Below, piece after piece: positions 24,781 through 36,100 of a stretch of DNA of 64,000 bases (within the stretch, counting starts at the first letter, position 1; every line of letters begins with the position of its first letter). This stretch comes from Galeopsis tetrahit (Eukaryota > Streptophyta > Magnoliopsida > Lamiales > Lamiaceae). The notes under the pieces were generated by a model, which did not search any database, was not told where the DNA came from, and worked only from the letters and a program-made list of their open reading frames with translations. The position numbers and the translations under genes are program-made. The stretch covers positions 64,390,867 through 64,454,866 of the forward strand of contig OY776130.1 of NCBI GenBank assembly GCA_963675135.1, read 5' to 3'.

Positions 24781-25377
24781 TAGGAGTGTACAAAAAAAAA
24801 AAAAATCGGACTGGAAAAAAGACCGGAACCGGTCCGGTAGTTTCCGGTCCTTTAAATTTTAGATTCCGGTTTTTCGGTCTAAGACCGGAATTTTCTGGTC
24901 CGGACCGGTTTGGACCGAATTTTTTTTTTTTAATTTTTTTTAAAATATTTTTCTACTAATACACACTCCCACTTATTTTTCAAAACCAAGTAATTGGTGA
25001 GAATGTGAGGTAAAATTGTTGAGAGCTATTACATTTTCTCAAATATATAATTTAACGAGCATATTTAATTTATTTTTAGGGTCAAAAGATCATTAATAAT
25101 AATATAAATAAAATTCACATTGACGTAGATTGATTTAAAATAAAGAGCAACACTTTGATTTTCATACATAAATTCATCAACCTTGTTCTTGCTTCCATAA
25201 ACTTGAAGAAAAAAAACTTTAAAAAAAAATCCGGTCCAAACCCGGACCGGACCGGAAAATTCCGGTCCGGTCTTGACCGGATTAATTACGGTCCGGTCTC
25301 CGGTCCATGCATTAGGACAGATTCCGGTCCCGGTCCAAACCGGTCCCGGTCCGGTTTTGGACCGGTGCACACCCCTA
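24781..25377. mobile_element. hAT-type MITE rich in CCGGTCC
   Basis: 597 bp. Left end TAGGAGTGTACA, right end the complement of TAGGGGTGTGCA, typical of hAT-family non-autonomous elements. Flanks are acttcagc (24773-24780) and ccttcagc (25378-25385), a 7-of-8 match and so a probable 8-bp target duplication. The subterminal regions are dense in CCGGTCCGG/ACCGGACC, on both strands. Confidence 0.82.
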
Positions 25378-25385
25378 CCTTCAGC

Positions 25386-25872
25386 TAATTAATTCGAATT
25401 GGCTTAATTTTAGGAACATTTGAATAATGAAAGGTGATATAATATCGCGTTTTACGGGGATATGCATTAATTCAAACGATTTGATGTAAATTTATCTAAT
25501 ATTTATTAATTTCAAATAATTTAAATGGGTAAAGGGAAACTATGTCTAACTATGTCTTATTAGGTGCCAATTTGACTCTAATAGATAAAAAACAATAACC
25601 TATTCCCAATTAGATAAATGTTTTAGCGAAATGACCTTAACAATAATTTCCCCAATAAAATATGATAAAATAATACATATAGGATATATTTGCTTCATTA
25701 GTTCAGGAATGTGTTTGATATGTAAACCAATCTTCTTCCATGGTTGCTCATAACTTTAAACAATACTCGTAACTAGCTTTAAATAAAGAGTTGGTCTTGT
25801 GTATACTCAAGTTTATATAAGATCTTGAGTTGACCAGTCAACGGTCAATGATTGACCGTTGATTTTTTTTTT
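25386..25872. other. No gene seen
   Basis: AT-rich spacer. Contains a short self-complementary stretch at about 25833-25862 (gttgaccagtcaacggtcaa, ttgaccgttga). Nothing coding. Confidence 0.4.
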
Positions 25873-27690
25873 GTATTGCACTTTTCAACTGTAGTGACTT
25901 ACAGTTTTCAATAATATTTTCAGTTATATTGTCGTACACTTTTTGTTAATGTTATATTGCACCTTTTATTTATATGGACTTGCATTTTTTAGTAATATTG
26001 TGTTGCACTTTTCAGTTATAATAACTTACAATTTTTATTAAATATTGTATTGCACTTTTCAATTATACTGACTTACACTTTTTAATAATATTGTGTTGCA
26101 CTTTTCAATAATATTGTGTTGCACTTTTTTGTTATAACGACTTATACTTTTTATTAAAAACGGTGTTGCACTTTTCAATTATAGTGACTTACATTTTTTA
26201 ATAAAAAAATTGTGTTTACACTATAATTTTTTAGTCCATTAAGTTACCACTTTTTTGAATTCAGTCCAGTGGATTACCACTTTTTGAATTTAGTCCATTA
26301 AGTTTCGATTTATTTTGATTTTGGTCCAATTACCTGCTATAGCAAGTTTAGTAGGTCATTTTTTAAAATACACCCTATAAAATGCTATACACACCCCAAT
26401 GTTAATAACACAACACTAAAATTTAAAAAACTTTTGTTATTACTTATTACGCACCCCAATTCTTTCCTATTTAATAAATTACCAAAAATAATTAAACTTA
26501 AAAAAGTCCCAATATTAAACACACCACACTAAAATTTAAAAATCTTTTATTATTACTATATACACCCCAATTCTTTTCTATTTAATAAATCACCAAAAAA
26601 TAATTAAATTAAAAAAAGATAAGAATTCAAATTAATATAAAAAATATAAATAAAATCTAGCTAAAAAATATATCCTAAATTGCCAAAAATTAAACAAAGC
26701 TAAAATAAAAAATTAATTAGTTTTGAAGATTTAATTGATTTATTTACTATTTTTGAAGATTTTTAATTAAAAAAAAAACAACGCAATCTTAAAAAAATTA
26801 CTTAAATTAAAAAAAAAAATTCAAAAAATTTAAAATATCAACTAAAATTTTAAAAATAATTAAATTAATTATTTTTTTAGCTTTATTAAAATTTTGAAGA
26901 TTTATGTGGAGTATTTTTTTTTTATAGGTTTTATTTATATTTTTCATATTAATTTGAATTCTTACTTTTTTTAATTAAATTATTTTTGATAATTTATTAA
27001 ACATTTTTTTTTTGATTTTATTTAACTCTAATTGATTTTTGAATTTTTTTGTTTAATATTTGGAGTGTATATAATATTTATGGGGTTAGTATGTTTATGT
27101 AATATAAAAGAAATATTTAAAAGTAAAATAAAATAAAAAAGTTTAAAACTCCAATACTTTATTATTTGCCTTCTAACTTCTAAAAAAATGTGGATAATAA
27201 GGTTAAATAAAATTTAAAAATAGTAGAAAATCAACTAAATCTTCAAAACTAATTAAATATAAAAAAAATTTTAGCTTTGTTTAATTTTTGAAGATTTAGG
27301 CAATTTTTTTATATGTTTTTTTTATATTTTTTATACTTATTTGAATTATTACTTTTTTTAATTTAATTATTTTTGGTAATTTATTAAATAGGAAAGATTT
27401 GGGGTGTGTATAGTAATAACAAAAGTTTTTTAAATTTTAGTGTGGTGTGTTTAACATTGGGGGTGTGTATAACATTTTATGGGATGTGTTTTAAAAAATG
27501 ATCTGCTAAACCTGCAATAGCAGGTAACTGGATCAAAATCAAAATATATTGAAATTTAATGGATTAAATTCAAAAAGTGGTAATTTGGTGGACTAAATTA
27601 AAAAACATGGTAAATTAATGGACTAAAAAAAATATAATCCCTTCAAATAATATTGTATTACACTTTTTAGTTATAATAACTTACACTTTT
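25873..27690. repeat. Minisatellite (~46 bp) split by a foldback element
   Basis: About eight diverged copies of a unit built of ttgtgttgcacttttcaatt, atagtgacttacactttt and aataata run from 25873 to 26215 and resume at 27645-27690. The array is interrupted by the inverted-repeat element 26216-27641. Unit lengths vary from roughly 40 to 50 bp. Confidence 0.7.
26216..27641. mobile_element. 1.4-kb foldback element, MULE-like arms, no transposase
   Basis: The left arm (ttttttagtccattaagtta, ttttgattttggtccaatta, cctgctatagcaag, ggtcattttttaaaata) is inverted at the right end (ataatccc preceded by tggactaaaaaaaatata, taactggatcaaaatcaaaa, cctgcaatagcagg). Arms run for 300 bp or more and continue as caccccaa/ttggggtg blocks, partly tandemly duplicated at 26390-26640. 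The arm edges resemble those of the MULE MITE at 1081-1446. Very AT-rich, no open frame of interest. The exact target duplication is unclear. Confidence 0.7.
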
Positions 27691-27846
27691 CAACATCCAC
27701 GTTTCAAAAAATAATGTAAAAAAGAAAAAATAAGTTATCAACTCGACTCGGACTGAGCCTTGAGACCTTGCGTTAAATAAAATCAGAAGTTTCTTTTTTC
27801 TTTTCTGAAATTAAAATAAAATAAAATCAGAAGTTTCTAAACAATA

Positions 27847-28128
27847 CTCCCTCCGTCCCATAGGAATTTGCACACTTTCTATAAATGATGTCCCATATCA
27901 ATTTGCACACTCCATAAAAGGAAATATCTTCATAACCTCCACCCTCAAAATATACTCTTATTTACCCATATGCCATTACTTTTCCACATTCAATCTACTT
28001 TTTACTTTACTTTATTAATAAAACTTTACAAAATTACCCCTCAAAATATCACTCTTTACACCTTTTCTTACACATTTCTTAAATTGTGTGCCCACCCAGG
28101 TGTGCAAGTTTCTATGGGACGGAGGGAG
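27847..28128. mobile_element. Stowaway-type MITE (subfamily A)
   Basis: 282 bp with CTCCCTCCGTCCCATAG ends in inverted orientation and TA flanks (27845-27846, 28129-28130). Close relative of the copy at 20009-20281. Confidence 0.9.
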
Positions 28129-28660
28129 TACAATTTATGAGGTTTGAATTAAAGCAGAGAGTATGATAAAAATAAAAGTAATACACTTTTCTAGAATCAT
28201 ATAATTATATTTTCTTGACAACCTCTACGTGTGGATAAGATATATACCCATCTGTGGTTCAAATGGGTCAACAATACTCATAATTCTCCCCTTAAAGAAA
28301 ACTACGACTTTGAAAGCCAACAAGATTTCATTCATCCACCCTTTTTTCGAATACATTTTTTTTTTTTAAATAGAGTTTCCGTGAACTACTTTTTTAAGTA
28401 TCATTATTATACATATAAAATGTCATTGTTGTACATTTTTAAAACAATGACACTCGAAAAAAGAATTCACATAAATTCGAGTTTACACGAGTTTTACTTC
28501 TTTTATCTAATGAAATTATTTGTGTCATTTTTTACATTCCACTTTGTATCTCACACTGTAAATGTAAGACGCGTGGTGACATCAACAGACTCGTATTTCA
28601 CAACAACCCGTGTTAATGATCAAGGAAGTGAAATACAATACGTGAAACAGATGAATCGAA
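28129..28660. other. 3' flank of the U-box gene
   Basis: AT-rich; probably includes the U-box gene 3' UTR. The plus-strand open frame here (28231-28671) is low-complexity, overlaps the end of the U-box CDS and has no recognisable motif, so I do not call it. Confidence 0.4.
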
Positions 28661-30218
28661 CTACGCCCTAAGCAAATTCATCAGCGTTCTTGCCTTAGTT
28701 TTGGTCCTTGCATTACACTGGCTTTGCAGCAGCAGCAGCAACTGTGTCAAAACTCCTTCAAGAATCGCCATTTCTCTCCCACTTGTAGACTCTGAACACA
28801 AAACAAGCAGCGAATTTACAGCACTTTCACTCCCTTGATGCTCCGACACTCTAAACACCATTCTCACAATTGCCTTAACACCAAACGCATGATTCAAAAT
28901 CGCATCTTTTGCACCCGACTCAGACAACAAATTCTCAATTGTTTCCATTGCCATTGCCCTGTTCTGAGCTTCCTTACAATCAAACAAGTAACATATGAGT
29001 ACTTCAACCGCACCATGTCTCACAAAACAGCTCCGACTCGACTCGTTAAACGAAAGCGCCAACGCCGCCCTTATTTCAACATGAATAATTCCGACAATGA
29101 TCTCCACAAGCTTCTCCTCTTCACAGAGGTGTTTAGTCTCTTGCCTTGAGGAAATGAACTCCACTATAAGGCATAGGCTTTTCTTGATTTGCACATTCCC
29201 TTGTGCAAAAAGAAGGAGAAAACTAGTGTACTTTTCCTCTTGCTTCAAGATACTAAAAGGCCCCATTCCTGCAAAGGGCATTAACGTCAATGCACATTCA
29301 AGTGCTTTCTCAACAAGGATCAAACTCTGCCCATTTCTGAGAATTAGTTTAAGCAAGATTTCAAAGAGGCAAGTGGCAAGTGGCAGCTCTTGGGAGAGGG
29401 AATGGATTGCTTCGACGACTTTAAGATTTTCCTCCAACGTCGATTTTTCTGACTCGATTATTCGCTTGATTGCGATGAAATCAAGGGTGGTGGTACTGGT
29501 ATCTGCAGTCAGTCATGCATAAGTCATCTTCGTCTACAGATACAAAAACTATAGGATCATGTGAAAAATAGACGAACACTATAAAAAATCTGACTTTTAG
29601 CGACAGCATCCTCTCATTCTAGCTAAAAGTCTTTAATGACAAAAATTTGAGAATTAATGATAGGACCTCTCATTAAAAGTTTATTGTCACTAAATTTTTT
29701 TAACTAGGGAAGCTATAATGACATGAACTCTGTCATGCATAAGTCATCTTAGTCTACAGATACAAAAACTATACGATCATGTGAAAAATAGACTATCACT
29801 ATAAGAAAACTGATTTTTAGTGACAACATTCTCTCATTATTGTTTTTCTAGCTAAAAGTCTTTAATGACAGGACCTCTAACTAAAAGTCAATTACCGTCA
29901 CTAAAAACTTTTGGCTAAAGAAGCTATAATGACATGAATTCTGTCACAGTTTTCTTGTAGTGGAAAAGCGCAGTACGTACTTGAATGTGAATGTAGCCAT
30001 TGGTGGATTAAATGACGAAGGGTGTGATTAGGCACCATTGATGTATCTTGAAGGCTCTGCATTGTGATGGGGCAGGTTGAATTTCCGGCAGAAAGCCATT
30101 TTTGAATGAAGGGTCTGTCGTAAGTTTGGCCAGTGGATAGAGTAACTGGATCTTGGAACAGATCAAGACTTATTGGACACTTGAACAGAGGAGGAATTAT
30201 TATTTCCTCTTTTCCCAT
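28661..30218 (-). CDS. U-box E3 ubiquitin ligase with ARM-like repeats (PUB27/28/29-like)
   Basis: Plant U-box (PUB) protein, an E3 ligase that recruits E2 through the U-box and binds substrates through its armadillo-like helices. Exons 29981-30218 and 28661-29502 (238 + 842 nt) join in frame for 359 aa. Exon 1 encodes an N-terminal U-box: PPLFKCPISLDLFQDPVTLS (about residues 9-28), GQTYDRPFIQKWL, TCPITMQ, PNHTLRHLI. Exon 2 encodes a helical region with ARM-type features (ALECALTLMPFAG, AALALSFNE, AMETIENLLSESGAKDAILN) and ends KTKARTLMNLLRA. The U-box at the very N-terminus and the lack of a UND domain point to the small PUB25-29 group, whose members act in stress and immunity signalling. 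The length is a little shorter than the ~410-420 aa usual for that group. No frame damage. The intron carries a CACTA MITE. Confidence 0.9.
29577..29962. mobile_element. CACTA-type MITE, internally duplicated, in the U-box gene intron
   Basis: Starts CACTATAAAAAATCTGAC at 29577 and ends CAGTTTTCTTGTAGTG at 29962; a second start CACTATAAGAAAACTG lies at 29797. The outer flanks are GAA on both sides (29574-29576 and 29963-29965), the 3-bp target duplication expected of CACTA elements. A 220-bp offset duplication (29512-29731 against 29732 onward) copied host intron sequence (gtcatgcataagtcatctt) together with most of the element, so there are two left ends and one right end. Confidence 0.82.
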
Positions 30219-30918
30219 CTTAATTAAGACAAGAAAATTAGTATGAATTTATTGGATATTGATGTAAGAGTTTGTGTATCAGACATGAGAGTAAGAAATA
30301 GCTTGTGAGAGAACCAGAGAGATTGCAGCTTTGCAGTATAACACTGCCAACAACACATGGATCATGGATGAAAAGAAAAAAAATAAAATTAAAATAGGTC
30401 AAATAATCCATATTTTTTTATTCACTTTAGAACATGATGTATTTTGTTTTTTAACAAATAGTAATACTTTAAAACATTTAGCCATTCAATTTTTCAATGA
30501 TGCGCAGTGAGACATGAAACCTGAATTTCATTCTGTAGTGCTTACGTGTTAAAAATATATACTCCTTTGTTTCATTATTAATTAAACATTTACTGTTTAC
30601 ACAAATTTTAATGTAAAATTATTTATTAGATTGAAGGGATATTATGAGTATTTCTAATTTAAATTGATTATTTTACCTTTAAATTTAAGAGGATAATTGG
30701 TGCATGAAATCGTAGTCACTCACATTATAGTATGTCTCTTAAAATAGATATCTTGATTGGAGGAGGTGGGGCCGGCTAAGAATGAAGAGAAAACACAAAG
30801 CACAACACAACAATTTGACCAGAAAATTAGGGACTTGTAGTTGTCATAATATCCTTTTGGCTGCTTGAGATTTTAGACTAATGGGGATACCAGCTAATGA
30901 TAGAATAATGATAAATAG
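30219..30918. promoter_or_regulatory. Upstream region of the U-box gene
   Basis: AT-rich 5' flank. No other gene seen and no specific element I would defend. Confidence 0.35.
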
Positions 30919-30920
30919 TA

Positions 30921-31190
30921 ATGTCCGTCTCGATTACTTGTACATTTTTTTTATTGAGACGTCATAAGATTATTTACACGCTTTTAATATGGAAATTCCA
31001 CACAAAATTAATACCCTTTCAACATCATTTTATTTTTAAAATTGTCACTCATTTTTTTATTTACATTTTACTTTACACCTCATCAAATCACCTAAAATAT
31101 CCCTCATTTATTTTACATCACTAACCGCTAAATTCTTTTTTCATAAAAAGTGTATCAATCAAACTGTGCAAATCATCCCGAGACGAAATA
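30921..31190. mobile_element. Stowaway-like MITE
   Basis: Ends TGTCCGTCTCGATTACTTGT and the complement of TTTCGTCTCGGGATGATTTG, with T/A-rich flanks. About 270 bp, more diverged than the others. Confidence 0.5.
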
Positions 31191-31786
31191 AATATCCTTT
31201 TTTCGTATTTCTCTTTTTAATTTATATCACAAAAGTTACGTATCTAAAATAAAAATAATCTATCATAATTTCAACTCCCACAATATACCCATATTTATCA
31301 TTCATATTATTACTTTTAAAACTACCATACATACTTATAATTAGAAAAGGGCAGGCCTGCCTGCCAACTTGTTTTGTAAATGGATATATTTTACCAGTCA
31401 AATTGACCGGTAGCCGAACACTACTTATTTATTGATTAATTCCCTTCAAAGTTTGAATGTTGAATTTGGACAAACACCAATATTTTCAGGTACCCCACCG
31501 CTTTACCCATGTGCGATTGACCTCCCTTGAATTATTTTAATATAATCATTTTAATTATTCACACTACTTACAATGTAAATGTCTCAATACTAATTAATTA
31601 CATTTCCTCCGAAATACCTTCAAATTCATTAAAAATAATTTTAGATAATGATAGTCTTTTATATGATCTTCATCATTCTCTTTGTCTTTACTGGTGCTAA
31701 TTAGACATTATGTGTTCAGACTCATCTATCTTTCCACTTATAATTATTCAATCTTCCTTGATGAAAATCTTCTCTCATGAAGTGTG
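31191..31786. other. No gene seen
   Basis: AT-rich spacer. A short perfect palindrome-like gcaggcctgcctgcc occurs near 31350. No coding evidence. Confidence 0.4.
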
Positions 31787-32098
31787 AAAAAGTAGTCATT
31801 GTTACCCATTCCAATTTTGAGTACAAGTATCGAGCGCTAGCAAATGCAGCTCAAGAAGTCATTTGGACCACTTAGTTGTTTCAAGAGTTGCATGCTTCTT
31901 CTTCGGATAAGCCACTTCTTTTGTGTGATAATCGAAGCGCGATGTTCCTAAGTCAAAACCCTGTGGCCAATAACGAGCTAAGCACATTAACCTCGACTGC
32001 CACTTTGTTCATGAACTCATTTCCGCCGAACGTTTGGTAACTCAGTTCGTACTTTTAGAACTCCAGACTGCAAACATATTTGCAAAGAGCACTGTTAT
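31787..32098 (+). pseudogene. Ty1/copia RNase H remnant
   Basis: The plus strand, with internal stops, reads VVTHSNFEYKYRALANAAQE, VIWTT, LFQELH, LLLCDNRSAMFLSQNPV. This is the copia RNase H pattern (E..YRALA...E..W, CDN..A..L..NPV) near the end of pol. Stop codons and lost catalytic context show it is dead. Confidence 0.72.
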
Positions 32099-32099
32099 A

Positions 32100-32750
32100 C
32101 CTAGTCAAAGAAGTCAATCTTTGACAAGTCAATCCTAGTCACCAGCTTACGTGGCGAGGACCAGTCAACAAAGTCGTGCGACGACTAGTCAACAAGATGA
32201 AGAAAATGTAATAGAAGTAATGTATTTAATATACTTAAGTGCTCGCCCAAAGATGTTGGCGATCACATGTTTTAGTTAGCTGCTCGCCCAAATGTGTTGG
32301 CGAGCACATGTTTATGTAGCCAAGAAAAGACAAGTGTTGAAGCCTTGGGAGACAGCTTGGAGCATGGCGACCACCTTCCTCGAAGGTCTGGGCGACCACC
32401 TTTCCCGGCGACCACCGCAGCTCAGCTCATCGGCATCTCGCCGAGGACGACCACCAGAGGCGGTTTAGCATTAAATGCACTGTCCAATCACCTTTTCGGG
32501 CAGAAAGAATGGTCCACTATGGAGGTGCCACGTGTAAAGGGCGGTCAGCCCCAAAAACCACTATATAATGCCTAAATGACTCATTTGTAAAGGACAAGTT
32601 TCATTATTCCTACAAACACCCTACCCTAAGCAATAAATACTCCCAAGCTTCTAAAGCTTTAACTTCTCCAAGAAGCTATTTCTTGTGTTCTTCATTAGTT
32701 TTTCATAAGATCTTCATAAATCATCATATTAATCCATTCTAAACACGTAA
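32100..32750 (+). mobile_element. Probable 3' LTR of the decayed copia element
   Basis: Immediately downstream of the RNase H remnant, in the position where the 3' LTR is expected. It carries a duplicated motif tgctcgcccaa.gatgttggc/tgctcgcccaaatgtgttgg, a TATA-like ccactatataatgcc at about 32560, and a T-rich, C-rich leader. LTR boundaries are not determined. Confidence 0.45.
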
Positions 32751-33115
32751 TAAACCCCGATCATAATATATGTTTGTTTAGTGCTTACGAAAGCCCACTT
32801 CCAGATCATCCATCCAAAAGCACGTACAACAAGCACAATTGGTAGTAAAATCATATTATGTGAGACCATATTATAAATCATAAAATTAAAATCAAACCGG
32901 TCATAAAATCCAATCCTCTCTTTTTTACTGCCCATCAAAATTCACAACTTCACTATGCTTTGCTATATTCCACTGCACATAATACACATATCATATACTC
33001 TATTATTAATATGTTGAGCAATACAGTAGTATATTGTAACGCCTAAATTAAACTGGAGCAAAATACAGGTTTAGTAATAGGTTTGGTGATGAGAATTAAA
33101 ACTAGTAGTATAGTA

Positions 33116-36100
33116 CTATCTGGCTTGTGACAATTGTATAGCTTCTTGGGCAAGAGTAGAATCTTCAGGCCAAAGGAAGTTATGAGACATTAGAGAAAAT
33201 TCTTGACTTCTAACTTGTTCAACTTGCTCCCACTCTGCCCATCTCTCAGCCAAACCAATCCCCTGCAGCATGCTCACTACTTGCGTCATTCTTGGACGAT
33301 CTTCCGGTGAACTTTGCGTGCACAACATTGCTACTTGGAGGATCGTCTCCACTTCTTTCCCATCGTAAACTTTCAAGTTTTCGTCCACAATGTCCTCCAG
33401 CCGTTTCTCTTTTAGTAACTTCTTGATCTAAGTATTATTACAAGAAAAAATGATTATTGGTTTAGGAACCAAGGATCAACACAAGAAAGTAGAGTTAATA
33501 TTAAGAATCGTCATGTAACATAAGTAGTGTTTGTTTTTTGTTTTTCAATTTGGTCATTTTGGTGTAAATTTCAGTCTAGTTTATTTACATTTTCTTCAAT
33601 GTAAGAAAAAAATATACAGGACTAAAATTGAACACTCCAAAGGTACAAGACGAAATTAAGTAACATAACTTACATGATCGAGCAGCAGAACATCCTCCTC
33701 GTCTTCAAGACGCGACAAGTCAATTGCACGCTGACCAGTTACAAGTTCAAGAAGAGTAATACCGTAACCAAAAACATCAGTTTTCTCTGAAGATTTTCCG
33801 GTGGACAAATATTCAGGGGCAATGTGTCCCATAGTTCCACGAACTTGGGTGGTAACATGAGTGAGCTTCGTGTCCATTAGCTTGGCCAACCCGAAATCTC
33901 CGAGAACAGGTTCGAATTCATCGTTGAGAAGAATGTTTGCAGCCTTCATATCCCGGTGTATTATCCTGGGGTTGCAATGCTCGTGCAGGTACTCTAACCC
34001 GTGTGCAGTCCCAAAAGCTATGCGTTTTCGTGTACCCCAGTCCAGCCCTTTCTCTCCCGGTTTCAACTCTGTGATTAAATCAATTTTTTTAAAAAGAGAT
34101 AAATTTTAGGAATAAGCTGATCCTGAATTAGTGTTTTGGTACAAGTCGGACCCTGAACTATTTATAAGTCCATCTACTAATAAATGAGGTATAAGCACTT
34201 AAGACAACGAGCAAAACCAATACCTGTTGTCGTAGGCCCTTTTTGGTTTTGCTCGTTGTCTTAAGTGATAGGTGCAGAAGCAGGTACGTACCTCTTAGGC
34301 GATGGGCGAGGCTGAGGTTGTGCATAAACGGATAGACGAGAAGTCTCTCAGTAGCGGTGGTGCAGAAACCGATCAAAGGGAGCAAGTTCTTGTGTAGGGC
34401 AATGCTTATCAAGTTAACCTCGCGGAGAAAAGCAGCCTCTCCGCCGGGGCTGTGGTAATCCATCAGACGTTTCACAGCAACTCTGGTCCCATCCATCAGG
34501 AATCCTCTGTATACTTTCCCATAACCCCCCTGCCCAATTATGTTGCCTTCACTGAAGTTATCTGTTGCCAGCTGCATTTCACGTAACGAAAATCTTCGTA
34601 TCTGTCCCAACGATATCATGCGTTCATCTTCGCCTGTTGCACATATGTTTCCACAAAACAATTAATGTAGGGACGGTCCTATTTAAAGTTCGATTGAGGC
34701 CAAAATATTACTAGGATCGGTGTTGAATTAGATAAGACATATATACCAGCCACATCAACAAAGATATCGGACTTAGGATTATGCACCACGCGATGAAAGC
34801 GGTAACAAAAGACAGCCCCGAACAAGAGAAGGGAGAATGCGCCAATGCTAGCTGCGGTTACAAGGAGCTCAACTCTCGATTTTCTTTTAGAAACTGCATC
34901 ACAATATCAATAACTTACATATCTTCCTATATATAATTACGCTTAGCATTAATGATTTCATAGTTAAAAAAGCACCTGAAAGAGATGGACTTGATACACA
35001 AGGCTGGTGGAAGTTGTTGCCGCATGTGAGATGAGTGGCTGTAAAGCTGGATATATGCATAAAAGGCAAAATTGTGAGGGCAAAACAAAATCACACCAAA
35101 CTTGTATTTGATGTATTATCATTCTCTTAGAGCTTATAAGCTCGCTAAATTTGTTTGGTGAAGTATTAAGGGGTGTTTTCATGTAATTCTAGAAGCAGTT
35201 TTTAGAGTTTGAAAATACAGTCAAATACCCCAACTTATTTTCCTAAAATATTTTAAGCTACATTCTAACAACTTATGAACTATTAAAAAATTACTAGAAA
35301 CTATTGAAACACGAATAAGATGTTTAAATTAAATTTAGTCACATCTTACATGCATCAACCAGCGCACGGACATGCACATAGTTGTTGATTTATCGCGTCG
35401 AATTTAATATAAAATGTTTATAGGCAGTGAGATTCACATTTAATCTTATATTCAGAGGTATTGACAATATTCACATCAAAAGACAATTTTAAATATTCAA
35501 GAAACATTTTAAAAGAAAATTTAACAATTTAAAGATTCAGTTTTGCTAAAATAAAACAGTGAAGACGTACTTGAAGGTGGGTGTGGAAAAGAGTCGCTGA
35601 GGAATTTTCCCAGTAAAATCATTGGATGAGAGGTCCCTGAAAAAATAATTAAGGTTAGTAATTAATCAGTAACTAATAAAAAAAGTGAAATGAATAGAGC
35701 TAGGCTTCTTACAATTCCACTAGGCCAGTGATGTTGACTAGGGATTCTGGTATCCATCCACTCAAATGGTTTCCTCTTACAACTCTAGTGCAGTTGAGAC
35801 ATCCAACCAATAAAATTTGATAATTAATTAGGAGTCAACTTTCGATTAGTTTTTATTATGAACACTAATTACCACTCCCTCCGTTCCACTTTAGTCTACA
35901 GGTTCACATGAACTCTTTTTTTTCGAGTATTACTACTATTGTACATATGAAGTGTTACTGTTTAAAAGAATGTTTGATTTTTAAATAGTGACACTTCGTA
36001 TGTACAATAGTGATATTTGAAAAAATAAAGTTCACAAAAGTTTTTGCCTCCACTTTAACTGTAACTTTTGATTTTCATATGGATTAAGAAAGTAATTTTT

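Noticed and set aside
25065..25388. Gly/Pro-rich open frames (TGPGPVWTGT-like)
   Set aside because: Produced by CCGGTCC repeats of the hAT MITE, on both strands.
28231..28671. 146-codon plus-strand open frame next to the U-box gene
   Set aside because: Low-complexity Phe/Tyr/His-rich translation of AT-rich DNA, overlaps the end of the well-supported U-box CDS on the other strand, no motif.
32294..32575. 93-codon plus-strand frame upstream of the kinase gene
   Set aside because: Lies inside the probable copia LTR downstream of the dead RNase H fragment; no domain resemblance.
34964..35182. Separate small ORF overlapping the kinase juxtamembrane exon
   Set aside because: It is a different frame of the exon 34976-35046 and flanking intron; the exon chain of the receptor kinase explains it.
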